This document shows, piece by piece, positions 33,248 through 42,069 of a stretch of DNA of 64,000 nt. A program made the position numbers and the translations under genes. Origin of the DNA: Clostridia bacterium (GTDB taxonomy: Bacteria; Bacillota; Clostridia; Oscillospirales; CAG-272); contig JAFTNU010000040.1 of assembly GCA_017451735.1 (NCBI GenBank), positions 1-64,000 of the forward strand, in the 5' to 3' direction. The notes below the pieces were generated by a model that did no database searches, was not told the DNA's origin, and saw nothing but the letters and a program-made list of their open reading frames with translations. The first letter of the stretch is position 1. Every line of letters begins with the position of its first letter.

Positions 33248-34360
33248 TTATACGGCTCCGGCGGTAAGGGCTGACAGGATAGACTGTACGGCATCCGCCT
33301 CACCGTCGGTGCGAACCGTCAGGTCGCACAGATCCTCGTTGCGGTATTCATCGTCAAGCGAGAGAATACGACAGGTCTTGTCTCGAGAATCCAGGGGCCG
33401 GGAGACGATATCAAAGATCACTTTTTCCCGTTTGCGGCGGATAAATATCAGAATAGCCCGCGAACGGTATCGGTTTTTCAGGGTCAGGGCACCGCAAATG
33501 TCAATGGGAATCACCGCGATCTTCCCCTCCCCCACAATGCGGTCAAATTCCGCGGCGGTGGTGCCGAAATGATACCCGCTGTACACGGTGGTCTCAAGGA
33601 AATGCCCTGCCTCCGCCTCGGCGCGGAAGGCCTCCTCTGTAAGAAAACGATAGTCGGCATCGGTCTCCCCTGCACGGCGGGGACGGGTGGTGGCAGAAAC
33701 GGGCTTACGCATGCCGTGCTCCCGCACCAGGGTAGCCGCGATCTCGTTTTTGCCGCTACCCGTTGGTCCCACCAGACAGATCACACCGCCCGCGTGCAGA
33801 TCGGGGCGGGGTGCGGCAGATGCCGCGCGCAGCATCTCGACCAAGTGCAGAAAATCGTCATACGTATTCACCGAAAGCAGACCCGACAGATGGGTATTCC
33901 AGGGCTTGCGGAACAGTACGGGATAGGTGGCGGGGGAGTGGGAGATGTTGTGGGCACCGTCATCCAACAGGATATCCAGGCGCACCAGATCCTTGCGGGT
34001 GCCCAGCAGGATATTTTCGGCGGGCACCTCGGGGAAATCCTCCCGCAGCCGAAGGGCGCGGGCACTCATGCAGGCAGGAGGTACCGCCGAGACAAAGAAC
34101 ACCTCGGCCACATCGGTCAACTGCCGCACAAACTCCCGGGCGCCGGGCAGAATGGGCTGAGACGCCACAAAATCGGGATCGGAGAAATAGCGGATGCGCC
34201 CGTCGGCGCGATTCTGCCCCCTCCCCCACCCATGGATATCGTAAATGCGCAAGGGCGGCTCGATGCCCTCCTCGCGGTTCAACCGCTCCAGGGCATAAGC
34301 GTTGCAATCGTATAAAATATCGTCTACATCCAGGCCGATTTGTAATCTGTATTTTTTCAT
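33248..34360 (-). CDS. 5'-nucleotidase (HAD) fused to a guanylate kinase-like domain
   Basis: A 370-residue fusion. The N-terminal half is a HAD phosphatase of the 5'(3')-deoxyribonucleotidase (NT5C) type: GLDVDDILYDCNAYAL (nucleophile Asp11, acid Asp13), FFVSAVPPA (about 89-97) and LDILLDDGAHNI (about 128-139, metal Asp). The C-terminal half resembles guanylate kinase: P-loop GPTGSGKN (198-205), then RKPVSATTRPRRAGETDADYRFLT (about 218-241), which matches the GMP-binding region, and ETTVYSGYHFGTT. The conserved P-loop Ser/Thr is Asn205, so activity of the kinase half is uncertain. Likely role: nucleotide-pool balance. GAGGTAACCC precedes the ATG. Confidence 0.8.
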   Translation of the reverse strand: MKKYRLQIGLDVDDILYDCNAYALERLNREEGIEPPLRIYDIHGWGRGQNRADGRIRYFSDPDFVASQPILPGAREFVRQLTDVAEVFFVSAVPPACMSARALRLREDFPEVPAENILLGTRKDLVRLDILLDDGAHNISHSPATYPVLFRKPWNTHLSGLLSVNTYDDFLHLVEMLRAASAAPRPDLHAGGVICLVGPTGSGKNEIAATLVREHGMRKPVSATTRPRRAGETDADYRFLTEEAFRAEAEAGHFLETTVYSGYHFGTTAAEFDRIVGEGKIAVIPIDICGALTLKNRYRSRAILIFIRRKREKVIFDIVSRPLDSRDKTCRILSLDDEYRNEDLCDLTVRTDGEADAVQSILSALTAGAV

Positions 34361-34389
34361 GGGTTACCTCGCTTTTATCGACTGTGTCA

Positions 34390-34418
34390 AGTATATCATA
34401 TTTCAATAAATTTAGCAA
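34390..34418 (-). promoter_or_regulatory. Promoter of the nucleotidase-kinase fusion gene
   Basis: Reading leftwards, TTGCTA (34418-34413), 17 bases, TATACT (34395-34390). Confidence 0.55.
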
Positions 34419-34421
34419 GAT

Positions 34422-34457
34422 GAAAATGCGCCATTGCGGATTTCCGCAATGGCGCAT
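34422..34457 (-). terminator. Terminator of the dxs operon
   Basis: ATGCGCCATTGCGGA and TCCGCAATGGCGCAT form a perfect 15-base stem with a 2-base loop, followed on the minus strand by TTTTC. Confidence 0.85.
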
Positions 34458-34477
34458 CCTGATGGATGGAGGCTTGC

Positions 34478-35107
34478 TTATTGCTCTTCCTTAACGGCGA
34501 TCAGATCCTTCGCATACGGCAAGGACATGATCCAATCGCAGAGCGTGTGCCACTCCGCCAGCTTGTGAGTGCGGCGGGCATAGTAGATGTTGATCAGTAT
34601 CTCATAATTCAGGGACACAGTGCGCATCTGATTGAAGGAGGTGGGCAGGATCTGGATCATGTTGTGCCAGGCCTGCTTGTTTGTTTTATCCGCGACGAAT
34701 TTGACTCGCTCGGCCTCCAGATAAGCGATCACGGCATCCAATGCGGCAAGGCCGCCCTCGTCCAGATAATCATGGGAAAAGTCATCCCGTTCAAAGGGCT
34801 TTACGTGGATCTTGTGCATGGTGGAACAGGAATTGGCCACGGTGCCCACCTTGTAGGTGTCGAACTCCTTCCACCAATACAGCGGCGCGGTGATATCCAC
34901 CGAGACAAACACCTGACGCAGATATTTACGGTGGTCACTGCCGGCACGGGCCAGGCGCTTGGCCAGATCCAGGTCGTTGGGCCCCAGTACAAAATTTCCT
35001 TTTTCGTCATAGGCACTATCCATGCGCGCCCAGCTATTCATGGGATTGCGGGCGCCGCGAATGGCGTTTTCAAAATTCATCACCGCAGTGCGTTCAACTT
35101 TCAGCAT
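34478..35107 (-). CDS. Uncharacterised protein, possibly ThyX-like
   Basis: A 209-residue protein with no sure family. Residues about 68-97 (FVSVDITAPLYWWKEFDTYK, then VGTVANSCSTMH) have the spacing of the flavin-dependent thymidylate synthase core (a Pro, then Q..RHR, then NE.S.RY), but the ThyX catalytic residues are not there. The C-terminal half is helical (PTSFNQMRTVSLNYEILINIYYARRTHK). It overlaps dxs by 14 bases, so the two are co-translated. If it is ThyX-related, it is unlikely to methylate dUMP. Start 35107 follows AAGGAAGGACAATCAG. Confidence 0.5.
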   Translation of the reverse strand: MLKVERTAVMNFENAIRGARNPMNSWARMDSAYDEKGNFVLGPNDLDLAKRLARAGSDHRKYLRQVFVSVDITAPLYWWKEFDTYKVGTVANSCSTMHKIHVKPFERDDFSHDYLDEGGLAALDAVIAYLEAERVKFVADKTNKQAWHNMIQILPTSFNQMRTVSLNYEILINIYYARRTHKLAEWHTLCDWIMSLPYAKDLIAVKEEQ

Positions 35108-37007
35108 CTGATTGTCCTTCCTTTTCTATGAAATTCCGTGCCGCCTTCAAAACCGAAGCGACATCCAGGCCCGCCGCCTGTAAGGGCGTTTGCCCTGCGG
35201 ACGGGATTAAAAATCCGTTCTCCGTACCCAATATCCGCCGACGGCGATGCGCAAAAGCGCCGCGCTTCTCCAAGGCGTCGGAAAGGCTCATACCAAAGCC
35301 TCCCGTCCGCACCTCCTCCTCTAAAAAGAGAATGTCGCCGCCCAACAGAGGCATGATCCGGTCGGCCAAATCATCATACGGTGCCAGATATTCACACAAC
35401 AGGACCTGCGCGGGTGTTCCCTGCGCGCGTAATTGCCCGGCAACCTCCAGCGCCACACCGGCCATGCGGCCATGGGTCACAATCGTCAACGCCGTCTTGG
35501 GGGCAGGATCCCCCCAAGCGCGCACGCCAATGGGTCTTCCGTCATCGGCACCATCGGGATAAAAGGCACTGAGAATACGGGGATCCTCACACCCGTTGGG
35601 ATAGCGGATGGCAGAAAGGCCCGTATCCTCCAAAGCCGCACGCAGGGATGCGGCAAGCCCGGCACCGGTGACGGGAGCATAAATATGAACATTCGGAAGC
35701 GCAGAGAGCATGGCCACATCGAACACGCCGTGATGGGTAGGGCCATCCCCTGCGTTCAGTCCTGCACGATCGATACAAAGGATCACGGGGAGATTCTGCA
35801 ACGCTACGTCATGCAGAATATTATCATAGGCACGCTGTAAAAAGGTGGAATAAACGGCCACCACGGGGCGCATTCCTCCGGCGGCAAGCCCTGCCGCAAA
35901 GGTCACGGCGTGCCCCTCGGCGATCCCCACATCGTAAAAACGTGTGGGATGCGTCAGGCGGAAGGGCTCCAGGCCGGTACCACAGCTCATGGCGGCGGTG
36001 ATGGCACAAATGCGCTGATCCTGTGTGGCCAGTGCGGTCAATTCTTGGCCGAAAATAGCGGAAAAAGTGATACCGTTTGCCGCTTTTCCGGACGGCGGCA
36101 ATGCATGGTAGGTATTGGGGTCCTCCTCGGCAGGAGGATAACCCAGGCCTTTTTTGGTCTTGACATGCAGGATCACCGCAGAGTCCAGCCTTTTGGCATG
36201 ACGAAGCAGCTCCTCCAGCCCCGCGGTATCGTTTCCTTCCACGGGGCCGCGATAGCGGATACCCATGTGCTCGAAGAGGTTTTCGTGATACAGCAGATGC
36301 TTGATGCGACGCTTGGTCCAACGCAGTACCTTATAGATGGGGCGGCCGATCAAGGGCAGATGCCGCAAAGCGCTTGAGGCAAACTCTTTGGTTTTGAGAT
36401 AATTGCGCGAAATGCGCAATTTGGAAAGATGGCGCGCCAATCGCCCCGTGTTGGGGGATATGGACATTTCGTTCTCATTGATGATCAGAATCAGCCGCAA
36501 GTGCCTGGCACAATTGTTCAGTCCCTCGTAAGAAAGCCCGCCGGTCAATGCACCGTCACCGATCACCGCAACCGTCCAGGCATCGCTGCCCTTACGGTAC
36601 TCCGCCTCGGCCATACCGATGGCCGCAGACACTGCCGTGGAGCTATGCCCCGCCCCAAAGGCATCATACTCGCTCTCGGAGCGCTTGGTAAAGCCCGAGA
36701 TGCCCCCCGGTTGGCGCAGAGCGTCGAAGGCTTCCTTCCTTCCCGTGAGCAGCTTGTGCACATAGCTCTGATGCCCCACATCAAAAATGATATGGTCACG
36801 CGGTGCATCAAAAACCCGATGGATGGCAAGCGTGAGCTCCACCACCCCCAGGTTAGAGGCCAGGTGTCCGCCGTTCTCGGTCACGCGGTAAATCAGATAA
36901 TCGCGGATCTCGGCGGCAAGGGGCGCCATTTTTTCGGGCGGGAGCGCTTTGAGATCGGCAGGAGAGGAGATTCCGCCAAGCAAGGGCCATTGATCAAATT
37001 TTTCCAA
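35094..37007 (-). CDS. dxs: 1-deoxy-D-xylulose-5-phosphate synthase
   Basis: A 637-residue DXS with all three domains. Thiamine-diphosphate motifs are DVGHQSYVHKLLTGR (about 76-90), the metal-binding GDGALTGGLSYEGLNN (about 149-164) and NENEMSISPNTG (about 176-187); the second domain has GIAEGHAVTFAAGLA and YSTFLQRAYD; the third has ILFLEEEVRTGGFG. It condenses pyruvate and glyceraldehyde-3-phosphate, the first step of the MEP isoprenoid pathway. Start chosen at TTG 37007 because AAAGGAGATCGTCAA sits directly before it; a longer in-frame start would place that ribosome site inside the gene. Promoter at 37044-37072; the ThyX-like gene follows with overlap. Confidence 0.95.
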   Translation of the reverse strand: MEKFDQWPLLGGISSPADLKALPPEKMAPLAAEIRDYLIYRVTENGGHLASNLGVVELTLAIHRVFDAPRDHIIFDVGHQSYVHKLLTGRKEAFDALRQPGGISGFTKRSESEYDAFGAGHSSTAVSAAIGMAEAEYRKGSDAWTVAVIGDGALTGGLSYEGLNNCARHLRLILIINENEMSISPNTGRLARHLSKLRISRNYLKTKEFASSALRHLPLIGRPIYKVLRWTKRRIKHLLYHENLFEHMGIRYRGPVEGNDTAGLEELLRHAKRLDSAVILHVKTKKGLGYPPAEEDPNTYHALPPSGKAANGITFSAIFGQELTALATQDQRICAITAAMSCGTGLEPFRLTHPTRFYDVGIAEGHAVTFAAGLAAGGMRPVVAVYSTFLQRAYDNILHDVALQNLPVILCIDRAGLNAGDGPTHHGVFDVAMLSALPNVHIYAPVTGAGLAASLRAALEDTGLSAIRYPNGCEDPRILSAFYPDGADDGRPIGVRAWGDPAPKTALTIVTHGRMAGVALEVAGQLRAQGTPAQVLLCEYLAPYDDLADRIMPLLGGDILFLEEEVRTGGFGMSLSDALEKRGAFAHRRRRILGTENGFLIPSAGQTPLQAAGLDVASVLKAARNFIEKEGQSDAES

Positions 37008-37043
37008 TTGACGATCTCCTTTCCGCAAAATTGTATCTTATAT

Positions 37044-37072
37044 AGTATATCACATCTGCCCATGTTTTGCAA
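37044..37072 (-). promoter_or_regulatory. dxs promoter
   Basis: Reading leftwards, TTGCAA (37072-37067), 17 bases, TATACT (37049-37044). Confidence 0.6.
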
Positions 37073-37216
37073 GTCAAATCCAAGAGGAAAAATGAATTTC
37101 CGCTCTCATGCGATCGGCGACCCCATCGCCCCGGATCTTTGGCCGTACAACCGCAAGCCCATCTTGCCCTTCTCGTTATATTTTAAAAAACTTTCCAAAA
37201 ACTTTTGTAAAAAGGC

Positions 37217-37245
37217 TTGACAATTGCCCATGGTTTGAGTATAAT
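37217..37245 (+). promoter_or_regulatory. tRNA-Leu promoter
   Basis: A perfect TTGACA (37217-37222), a 17-base spacer and a perfect TATAAT (37240-37245), about 15 bases before the mature tRNA 5' end. Confidence 0.9.
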
Positions 37246-37259
37246 AATACCGTTGCCAT

Positions 37260-37344
37260 GCGAGAGTGGCGGAACTGGCAGACGCGCACGTTTGAGGGGC
37301 GTGTGGTTTACACCGTACGGGTTCAAGTCCCGTTTCTCGCACCA
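37260..37344 (+). tRNA. tRNA-Leu (anticodon GAG)
   Basis: An 85-base tRNA. The acceptor GCGAGAG pairs with TTCTCGC; the D-arm is GCGG...CGC; the anticodon arm is CACGT-TTGAGGG-GCGTG with anticodon GAG; a long class II variable arm (TGGTTTACACC) marks a leucine tRNA; the T-arm contains GTTCAAGTC. The CCA end is encoded. It reads CUC/CUU leucine codons. An AT-rich island begins just downstream. Confidence 0.95.
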
Positions 37345-37376
37345 TATTATGTTGCCTTAATAGATGCAGGCAACGA

Positions 37377-37410
37377 AACCCCAGACGCCACAAGGCTTCT
37401 GGGGTTTTTT
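37377..37410 (+). terminator. tRNA-Leu terminator
   Basis: AACCCCAGA and TCTGGGGTT form the stem, followed by a T run. A second hairpin, GTTGCCT...AGGCAAC (37351-37374), lies between the tRNA and this terminator. Confidence 0.85.
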
Positions 37411-37687
37411 CATGCGATTTTTTTGAAGTAAAAATAAAAGATGCATTTCGCATTTTTGGGGGTCTGATAGGGACATGAACCCCTACCCACCCATTTTGAG
37501 GGCAGAATTTTCACGATTCTCGTGAAGATTCTGCCCTTTTTTATTTTTGAATTTGTTAAATAATTGTGTCTGGAAAACGCGATTTCTTCGCAAGGTCTTG
37601 GCAAAGATGGATAAATTTGTTATAATATTGATGGAGTATGATGCAAAGATGCTTGACATCGTGTATTGATCAAAACGGAGGTGCAAC
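37411..37687. other. Gap between tRNA-Leu and the nuclease gene, no gene seen
   Basis: No supported gene. Base composition falls sharply here. A hairpin with U-tract (GGGCAGAAT...ATTCTGCCC then six T, 37500-37542) looks like a terminator, and the nuclease promoter is at 37598-37626. Around 37462-37480 the minus strand reads like a tRNA T-arm (GGGGTTCATGTCCC), which may be a remnant of an integration site. Confidence 0.4.
37598..37626 (+). promoter_or_regulatory. Promoter of the zinc-finger nuclease gene
   Basis: TTGGCA (37598-37603), a 17-base spacer and a perfect TATAAT (37621-37626). Confidence 0.7.
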
Positions 37688-40600
37688 ATGTCTTACGATT
37701 TAACCAATTCAAAGCTACTAAAAGAGTGGGATAAAATCAAAGATAGTGATGTTTTCTCCTCGTTGGAGTCTTTTGCAGAGTTGTTTTATCAAAACCCATC
37801 CTGCAAATGCTATAGAAAATATACAAGTTATCCTTGGTCGAAAGAAAATTTCTTTTTTGGCACATACGAGGAATTTTTGACATACCAAAGAACAACCACC
37901 GAAATCCCTTTTTACCTTGCCTCTAAAATAGGCACCAAAGTGTTTAATCTCACCCTGCTTTCTTTTTTTAGAGATGAAAACAACAAAATATGCGCAAAGT
38001 GCAGATGCGATTGTGGGGAAGAAACGATTAAACCTTTCGATGGAATTGCAAAAGGCAATATAAGAAGTTGCGGCTGTTTGTCGCGGCGAATCATTTCTGA
38101 ACCTAAAAGCATAAAGCAAACACACCCGGATATACTCGCACATTGGGATTATGAAAAAAACACCATTCTTGACACCAGTGTAACATCGCAATCCACAAAA
38201 ATTGTGTGGTGGAAATGTGACCGGTGCAATACAAGTTTTGAACAATCCGTATCATCTTTTTTAAGAAAAAAGCATTGTCCAACTTGCGATGAAAAAAGCC
38301 GCGAAAGTGTTTGGCGCATATACCCTGAATTAGTAGAAGATGAATGGGATTATGAAAAGAACGAAATTGATCCTAAAGATTTTTTGGTTTCTTCCTTAAA
38401 ATTGGTTTGGTGGAAGCCGCGTTACGGACATTCTTTTCAAGCAACCGTGGCTGAAAGAATGCGTTCGCCTCAAGGAACATCATTTGAAGAACAGGCGATT
38501 TACTATTATGTCAAGCGACTATTTAAAGATGCTATTAACAGAGGCAAATATACCTTTGATGATAGTGGCGAAATAGAGATAGATATTTATATTCCTTGCC
38601 TTCATTTTGCAATTGAATATGATGGAGCATTTTGGCATAAAAACAAAATCGATAGGGATTATCACAAAAATAGCGTGCTTAAAAATGCTGGGGCACATTT
38701 GCTTCGAGTTCGCGAAAGCGGGCTCGCCGATTTGGAAGATAACTTTGGAGAAGTTATCTATCGTAAAACTTTATCTGGTGATACAGGACTTCACTTACAA
38801 GAGGTTATTAACGAGGTTATAAGATCTATAAAAACATATATAACCGTTAATCAATTCAATCTTACGGATGATATTCAACTTTCGCTTGATACTTTCAAAT
38901 TGACAAAAGAAAAGTTGATTGAAGATCGTCCTAATATATATGCACAATATATAACCGCCTATCAAAAAGACAACATAACGAAAACATGTCTTATGAAATT
39001 TTGGGATTTTGAAAAGAATGGCAATCTTCTTCCCCAAAATGTTAGCATCAAAGCGGGGACTTTTGTTGTTTTGACTTGCCCTAAGGGTCACAGTTTTCAC
39101 GTCCCACCATCGCGATATAAGTTAAGCGTCGATCAATCATCGCAATGCAAGCATTGCATACTCAACCACTGTCCCGCTATCTTGGAGCATGCAGATTGTG
39201 ATACACGAAATTGTGATATTTACAATTCTCTGCTCGAAACCTCAAATTATGTACCAATTAATGAAGGCAATAGGCATAGCCGTTTTGTTGAGAGGCAAGA
39301 AATATCAATCGAAAGCTCTCCTTGTACAAAAATGCTAGTAAAAAGCTCGCATCTTCTCTATAAAAAAATGCAAAAGAGTATTGCCGACAGATTGGAAAAA
39401 TCTCCAGAGAAGATTTCGAGCAAAACGCTTTTAAAATGGCTTATTTCCTTGGATATCTACGATAGATTTGACTTTTTGAAGGCCGTTGATGCAGTTGGAC
39501 AAAACACCTCCCCGTCTTTGATAGACAAAATGAAAGATGTTTTGCACAACAAAGTTTCTCTTAATAATACATACTTTACCACTACTATAGATGTTCCCGA
39601 CACAATTTCTGCAGATGTTGCACTAGGCTTTTTCAAAACATACGGCTCTAAAAGTTTTTCGTTCTCTTCTCTAAAATATTTTGACGCTCCCGTAATAATG
39701 GACGATTTTTGCGATTTGCTTTTGTCTGAATGTCGGCATAACGATTTTGTTTGTATGGTAATAAATCATTTTGATTTAGCAGGAAAAATTGAAAGAGAAT
39801 ACGAGTATTTATCTAACGAATTTTTAGTGCAACTTTATAAACTGCTAACACGCTTGAACCAAATTCAGTCCATTTCCGAATTTGATAAATGCAAAAAGTT
39901 GCTTTACTCTAAAATTAGTACAGATTTATCTGTTGCGGAAGATAAGTCGGCGAAAAGTGTTATTTCCATAATTCAAAATTGCAGCAGCGCACCCCAAGAT
40001 CAGGTTCGCTCTTGGATTGATGAAGCGCTTTCTCCTCAAAAGGAGCAAATTATTTATCTTCTTTATCAAAAAGGGTTTCTTAAGCTCATAGGCAGTAAGG
40101 CATCAGACAGCGCAGGCTGTAAATTTTTATCAAAGGAGTTGAACATTGATTTTATAGGCGATGTTGAGACCCAACTAAATATTATGGCTATTTTAGGCGT
40201 TCATCGGTTTAAATATAGTTTGAAGTTGTTTGACAATCCTAAATATTCCGATCGCTTTGTTAGCTTGATAAAAAAGAGCGCCGATACAAGTGATGAGTTT
40301 TTGATTTCCGGTTATGATTCTGATCAATTAAAAGCAGAAATTCTTGCTAATGTTGACACGTTGTCTTATGCATTCGCGAAGCAGTTATATTCTATGCTGA
40401 TGTACTTGTCAACAACCGTTGATCGTCCGTATCCTTGTTGGTATGATGATGATCCCGAGGAAGTGATGAGTGCATTGAAAAGAAAAATAACGGGAAAAGA
40501 GCAACACTTAGTATCAAAAAAAGAAACTTCTTCATCATTATCGCTTGGCATTACAATTACATTTCCGGATGATGTACGTGCCAAACACGAAGCTGAAATT

Positions 40601-40993
40601 ATAGAGATTGAAGAAATTGAGCAACAGCACAAGTTCGGCGAGAGGGAGACCGACAAGGGAATGGATGGCTCATTTCATTTAAGTGGCGATGCGCCAAAAA
40701 ACACATATCGTTCGTCTAACAATGCAAAGAAAAAAAGCTCATCAAACACGGTCGCAACCATATTCAATGCACTTTGGACATTTACCAAAGGAGCGTTATT
40801 TGTGCTATGGCAAATTTGTCAAGTCCTTGTTGTGATTGCAACTCTTATATTTGCTTTTCTTGACGGTTTATTCTTTCACAAAATACGCATGCAGGGTATC
40901 AAGAAAAGAGCTGCACAGAAGGCTGCCAGAACAAGAAAAAGAAATGCTCCCTACAAACCTAGCAAGCGTTCTAGACACTACAATCTAAAGTGA
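37688..40993 (+). CDS. Large zinc-finger protein with PD-(D/E)XK-like nuclease domain and C-terminal membrane anchor
   Basis: An 1101-residue protein, AT-rich and foreign-looking. Residues 102-130 hold a Cys cluster (CAKCRCDCG...CGC). Residues 150-200 form a WDYEKN-type module with a zinc ribbon (WWKCDRC at 174-180, CPTC at 197-200). A second WDYEKN module (220-262) has lost its cysteines (WWKPRYGHSF). A Vsr/DUF559-like nuclease fold follows: SFEEQAIYYY (Glu267/268), EIEIDIYIP (Asp299), FAIEYDGAFWH (Glu310) and RDYHKN, LLRVRESG. Another zinc-ribbon-like part (TCPKGHSFHVPPSRY...CKHC, about 455-490) comes next, then about 500 helical residues, then a hydrophobic span at about 1028-1062 and a very basic tail. 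Such finger-nuclease proteins often sit in mobile or defence islands; the membrane anchor is unusual. CGGAGGTGCAAC precedes the ATG. Confidence 0.72.
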   Translation: MSYDLTNSKLLKEWDKIKDSDVFSSLESFAELFYQNPSCKCYRKYTSYPWSKENFFFGTYEEFLTYQRTTTEIPFYLASKIGTKVFNLTLLSFFRDENNKICAKCRCDCGEETIKPFDGIAKGNIRSCGCLSRRIISEPKSIKQTHPDILAHWDYEKNTILDTSVTSQSTKIVWWKCDRCNTSFEQSVSSFLRKKHCPTCDEKSRESVWRIYPELVEDEWDYEKNEIDPKDFLVSSLKLVWWKPRYGHSFQATVAERMRSPQGTSFEEQAIYYYVKRLFKDAINRGKYTFDDSGEIEIDIYIPCLHFAIEYDGAFWHKNKIDRDYHKNSVLKNAGAHLLRVRESGLADLEDNFGEVIYRKTLSGDTGLHLQEVINEVIRSIKTYITVNQFNLTDDIQLSLDTFKLTKEKLIEDRPNIYAQYITAYQKDNITKTCLMKFWDFEKNGNLLPQNVSIKAGTFVVLTCPKGHSFHVPPSRYKLSVDQSSQCKHCILNHCPAILEHADCDTRNCDIYNSLLETSNYVPINEGNRHSRFVERQEISIESSPCTKMLVKSSHLLYKKMQKSIADRLEKSPEKISSKTLLKWLISLDIYDRFDFLKAVDAVGQNTSPSLIDKMKDVLHNKVSLNNTYFTTTIDVPDTISADVALGFFKTYGSKSFSFSSLKYFDAPVIMDDFCDLLLSECRHNDFVCMVINHFDLAGKIEREYEYLSNEFLVQLYKLLTRLNQIQSISEFDKCKKLLYSKISTDLSVAEDKSAKSVISIIQNCSSAPQDQVRSWIDEALSPQKEQIIYLLYQKGFLKLIGSKASDSAGCKFLSKELNIDFIGDVETQLNIMAILGVHRFKYSLKLFDNPKYSDRFVSLIKKSADTSDEFLISGYDSDQLKAEILANVDTLSYAFAKQLYSMLMYLSTTVDRPYPCWYDDDPEEVMSALKRKITGKEQHLVSKKETSSSLSLGITITFPDDVRAKHEAEIIEIEEIEQQHKFGERETDKGMDGSFHLSGDAPKNTYRSSNNAKKKSSSNTVATIFNALWTFTKGALFVLWQICQVLVVIATLIFAFLDGLFFHKIRMQGIKKRAAQKAARTRKRNAPYKPSKRSRHYNLK

Positions 40994-41150
40994 AATCTTG
41001 GGGTTTATTAAACTTGGGAAAAAGCTCTCTCCAAGATGTTAGCAAAATAAATGATTGGAAATTTATATACAAAAGGAATTTTTAGGATATACATAAGAAT
41101 TCTGTTTGTTATCTTATGGCTTTGTCCGTTATACGAAGAAAGGTGTTCTA

Positions 41151-41423
41151 ATGAAATTGCCAGATACAGATGTGATTTTTAGAGCTTCTGAAATGGGGAA
41201 ATGTGAAGTTCATATTCCTCAAAATATGGAGCCCTCTCCGATATTCCCCATGATGGAAGAACAAATCGAATTGTTAAAAAAGCAACTTGAAATAAAGGAA
41301 ACAGAATTAAAAGAAGCGAAACAGGCGGCAGCAGAAGCAAAAAAATACAATAGATGGATGATGTGTATTGCTATTGTATCCATGCTTGCGGCAATTGCTG
41401 CATGGTTGTTTCCTAACATTTGA
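41151..41423 (+). CDS. Small coiled-coil protein with C-terminal membrane anchor
   Basis: A 90-residue protein of unknown family. Residues about 34-66 form a coiled coil rich in Glu, Lys and Ala (EEQIELLKKQLEIKETELKE), followed by one C-terminal membrane helix (MMCIAIVSMLAAIAAWLF, about 70-87). Start 41151 follows GAAAGGTGTTCTA. It lies 157 bases after the membrane-anchored nuclease and shares its tail-anchored topology, so interaction at the membrane is conceivable but unproven. Confidence 0.6.
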   Translation: MKLPDTDVIFRASEMGKCEVHIPQNMEPSPIFPMMEEQIELLKKQLEIKETELKEAKQAAAEAKKYNRWMMCIAIVSMLAAIAAWLFPNI

Positions 41424-41456
41424 GAGGTTGATTGAAATGGGCGCTTGGGGATTTAC

Positions 41457-41537
41457 AACAAGCATTCTAGAGATTACAATCTAAAGCGAAAGGGTGTTTC
41501 GTTACGCGAGACTTCAAACTTCCATTTGAGGGAATGA
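41457..41537 (+). pseudogene. Leftover C-terminal tail of a second nuclease-like gene
   Basis: The 35 bases at 41457-41491 match the end of the large nuclease gene (40962-40995) with few differences. Read in frame they give NKHSRDYNLK, against SKRSRHYNLK at the end of the nuclease, then run on to a TGA at 41535. This looks like the 3' remnant of a duplicated paralogue. Confidence 0.5.
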
Positions 41538-41541
41538 AAAC

Positions 41542-41919
41542 GTGAAAAAATGGTTCTCTAAATTAGGCGAAAAAGTCGAGGATTTCTTTATATGGCTCTT
41601 TTGCGGCGATCATAAGCTGTTTTATGGTCGTGTTGAGATTCCGTTAAAGGGGGAAAAGTGGGATATACATATTGCCGATCCCGACTTTTTTCCCTCTGTG
41701 CCGCATCTACATGCTGTAGGAGATAGGCGCATAAGAATTGACGTGTACACGGGGGAGGTCTATTTCAAGCGAGTAAACACAGGAAAGCTGAGCGATAAAG
41801 ATTTCTATGCTTTGTGGCACAATGAAAAATTTTTAGAGGAAATTAAAAAAGCTAGAACTTATTATGTGCAAGAGCATCCAAATTACAAATTGCCTGATTT
41901 GCCATTCGATTATATTTGA
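41542..41919 (+). CDS. Hypothetical protein of the AT-rich island
   Basis: A 125-residue protein of unknown family, with GTG as the only plausible start (41542). It begins with an amphipathic, aromatic stretch (KKWFSKLGEKVEDFFIWLFC) that could sit on the membrane, followed by a soluble, Asp/Tyr-rich part (HIADPDFFPSVPHLHAVGD, IRIDVYTGEVYFKR). No catalytic motif is recognised. Weak ribosome site. It belongs to the same island as the nuclease. Confidence 0.55.
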   Translation: MKKWFSKLGEKVEDFFIWLFCGDHKLFYGRVEIPLKGEKWDIHIADPDFFPSVPHLHAVGDRRIRIDVYTGEVYFKRVNTGKLSDKDFYALWHNEKFLEEIKKARTYYVQEHPNYKLPDLPFDYI

Positions 41920-42069
41920 AGATTGTGCATCTATTAAGGCCACACTTGAAATCTCAAAAATGTGGATTTTGGGTGAAATTCGATGATAAAAAAACGCCAA
42001 AACCCTTGAAAATACTGGGTTTTCGCGTTGTGGCAAGTGCATCTATTTTGACAACACTAGCCAACACAG

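Noticed and set aside
37236-37453. Open frames across tRNA-Leu on both strands
   Set aside because: They translate a tRNA gene and its terminator; such frames are common false genes.
37462-37480. Second tRNA
   Set aside because: Only a T-arm-like stretch is visible; no acceptor or anticodon arm can be folded. Noted only as a possible integration remnant.
41926-42050. Attachment-site direct repeats (GTGCATCTATT)
   Set aside because: Only 11 bases and no partner at the other end of the AT-rich island.
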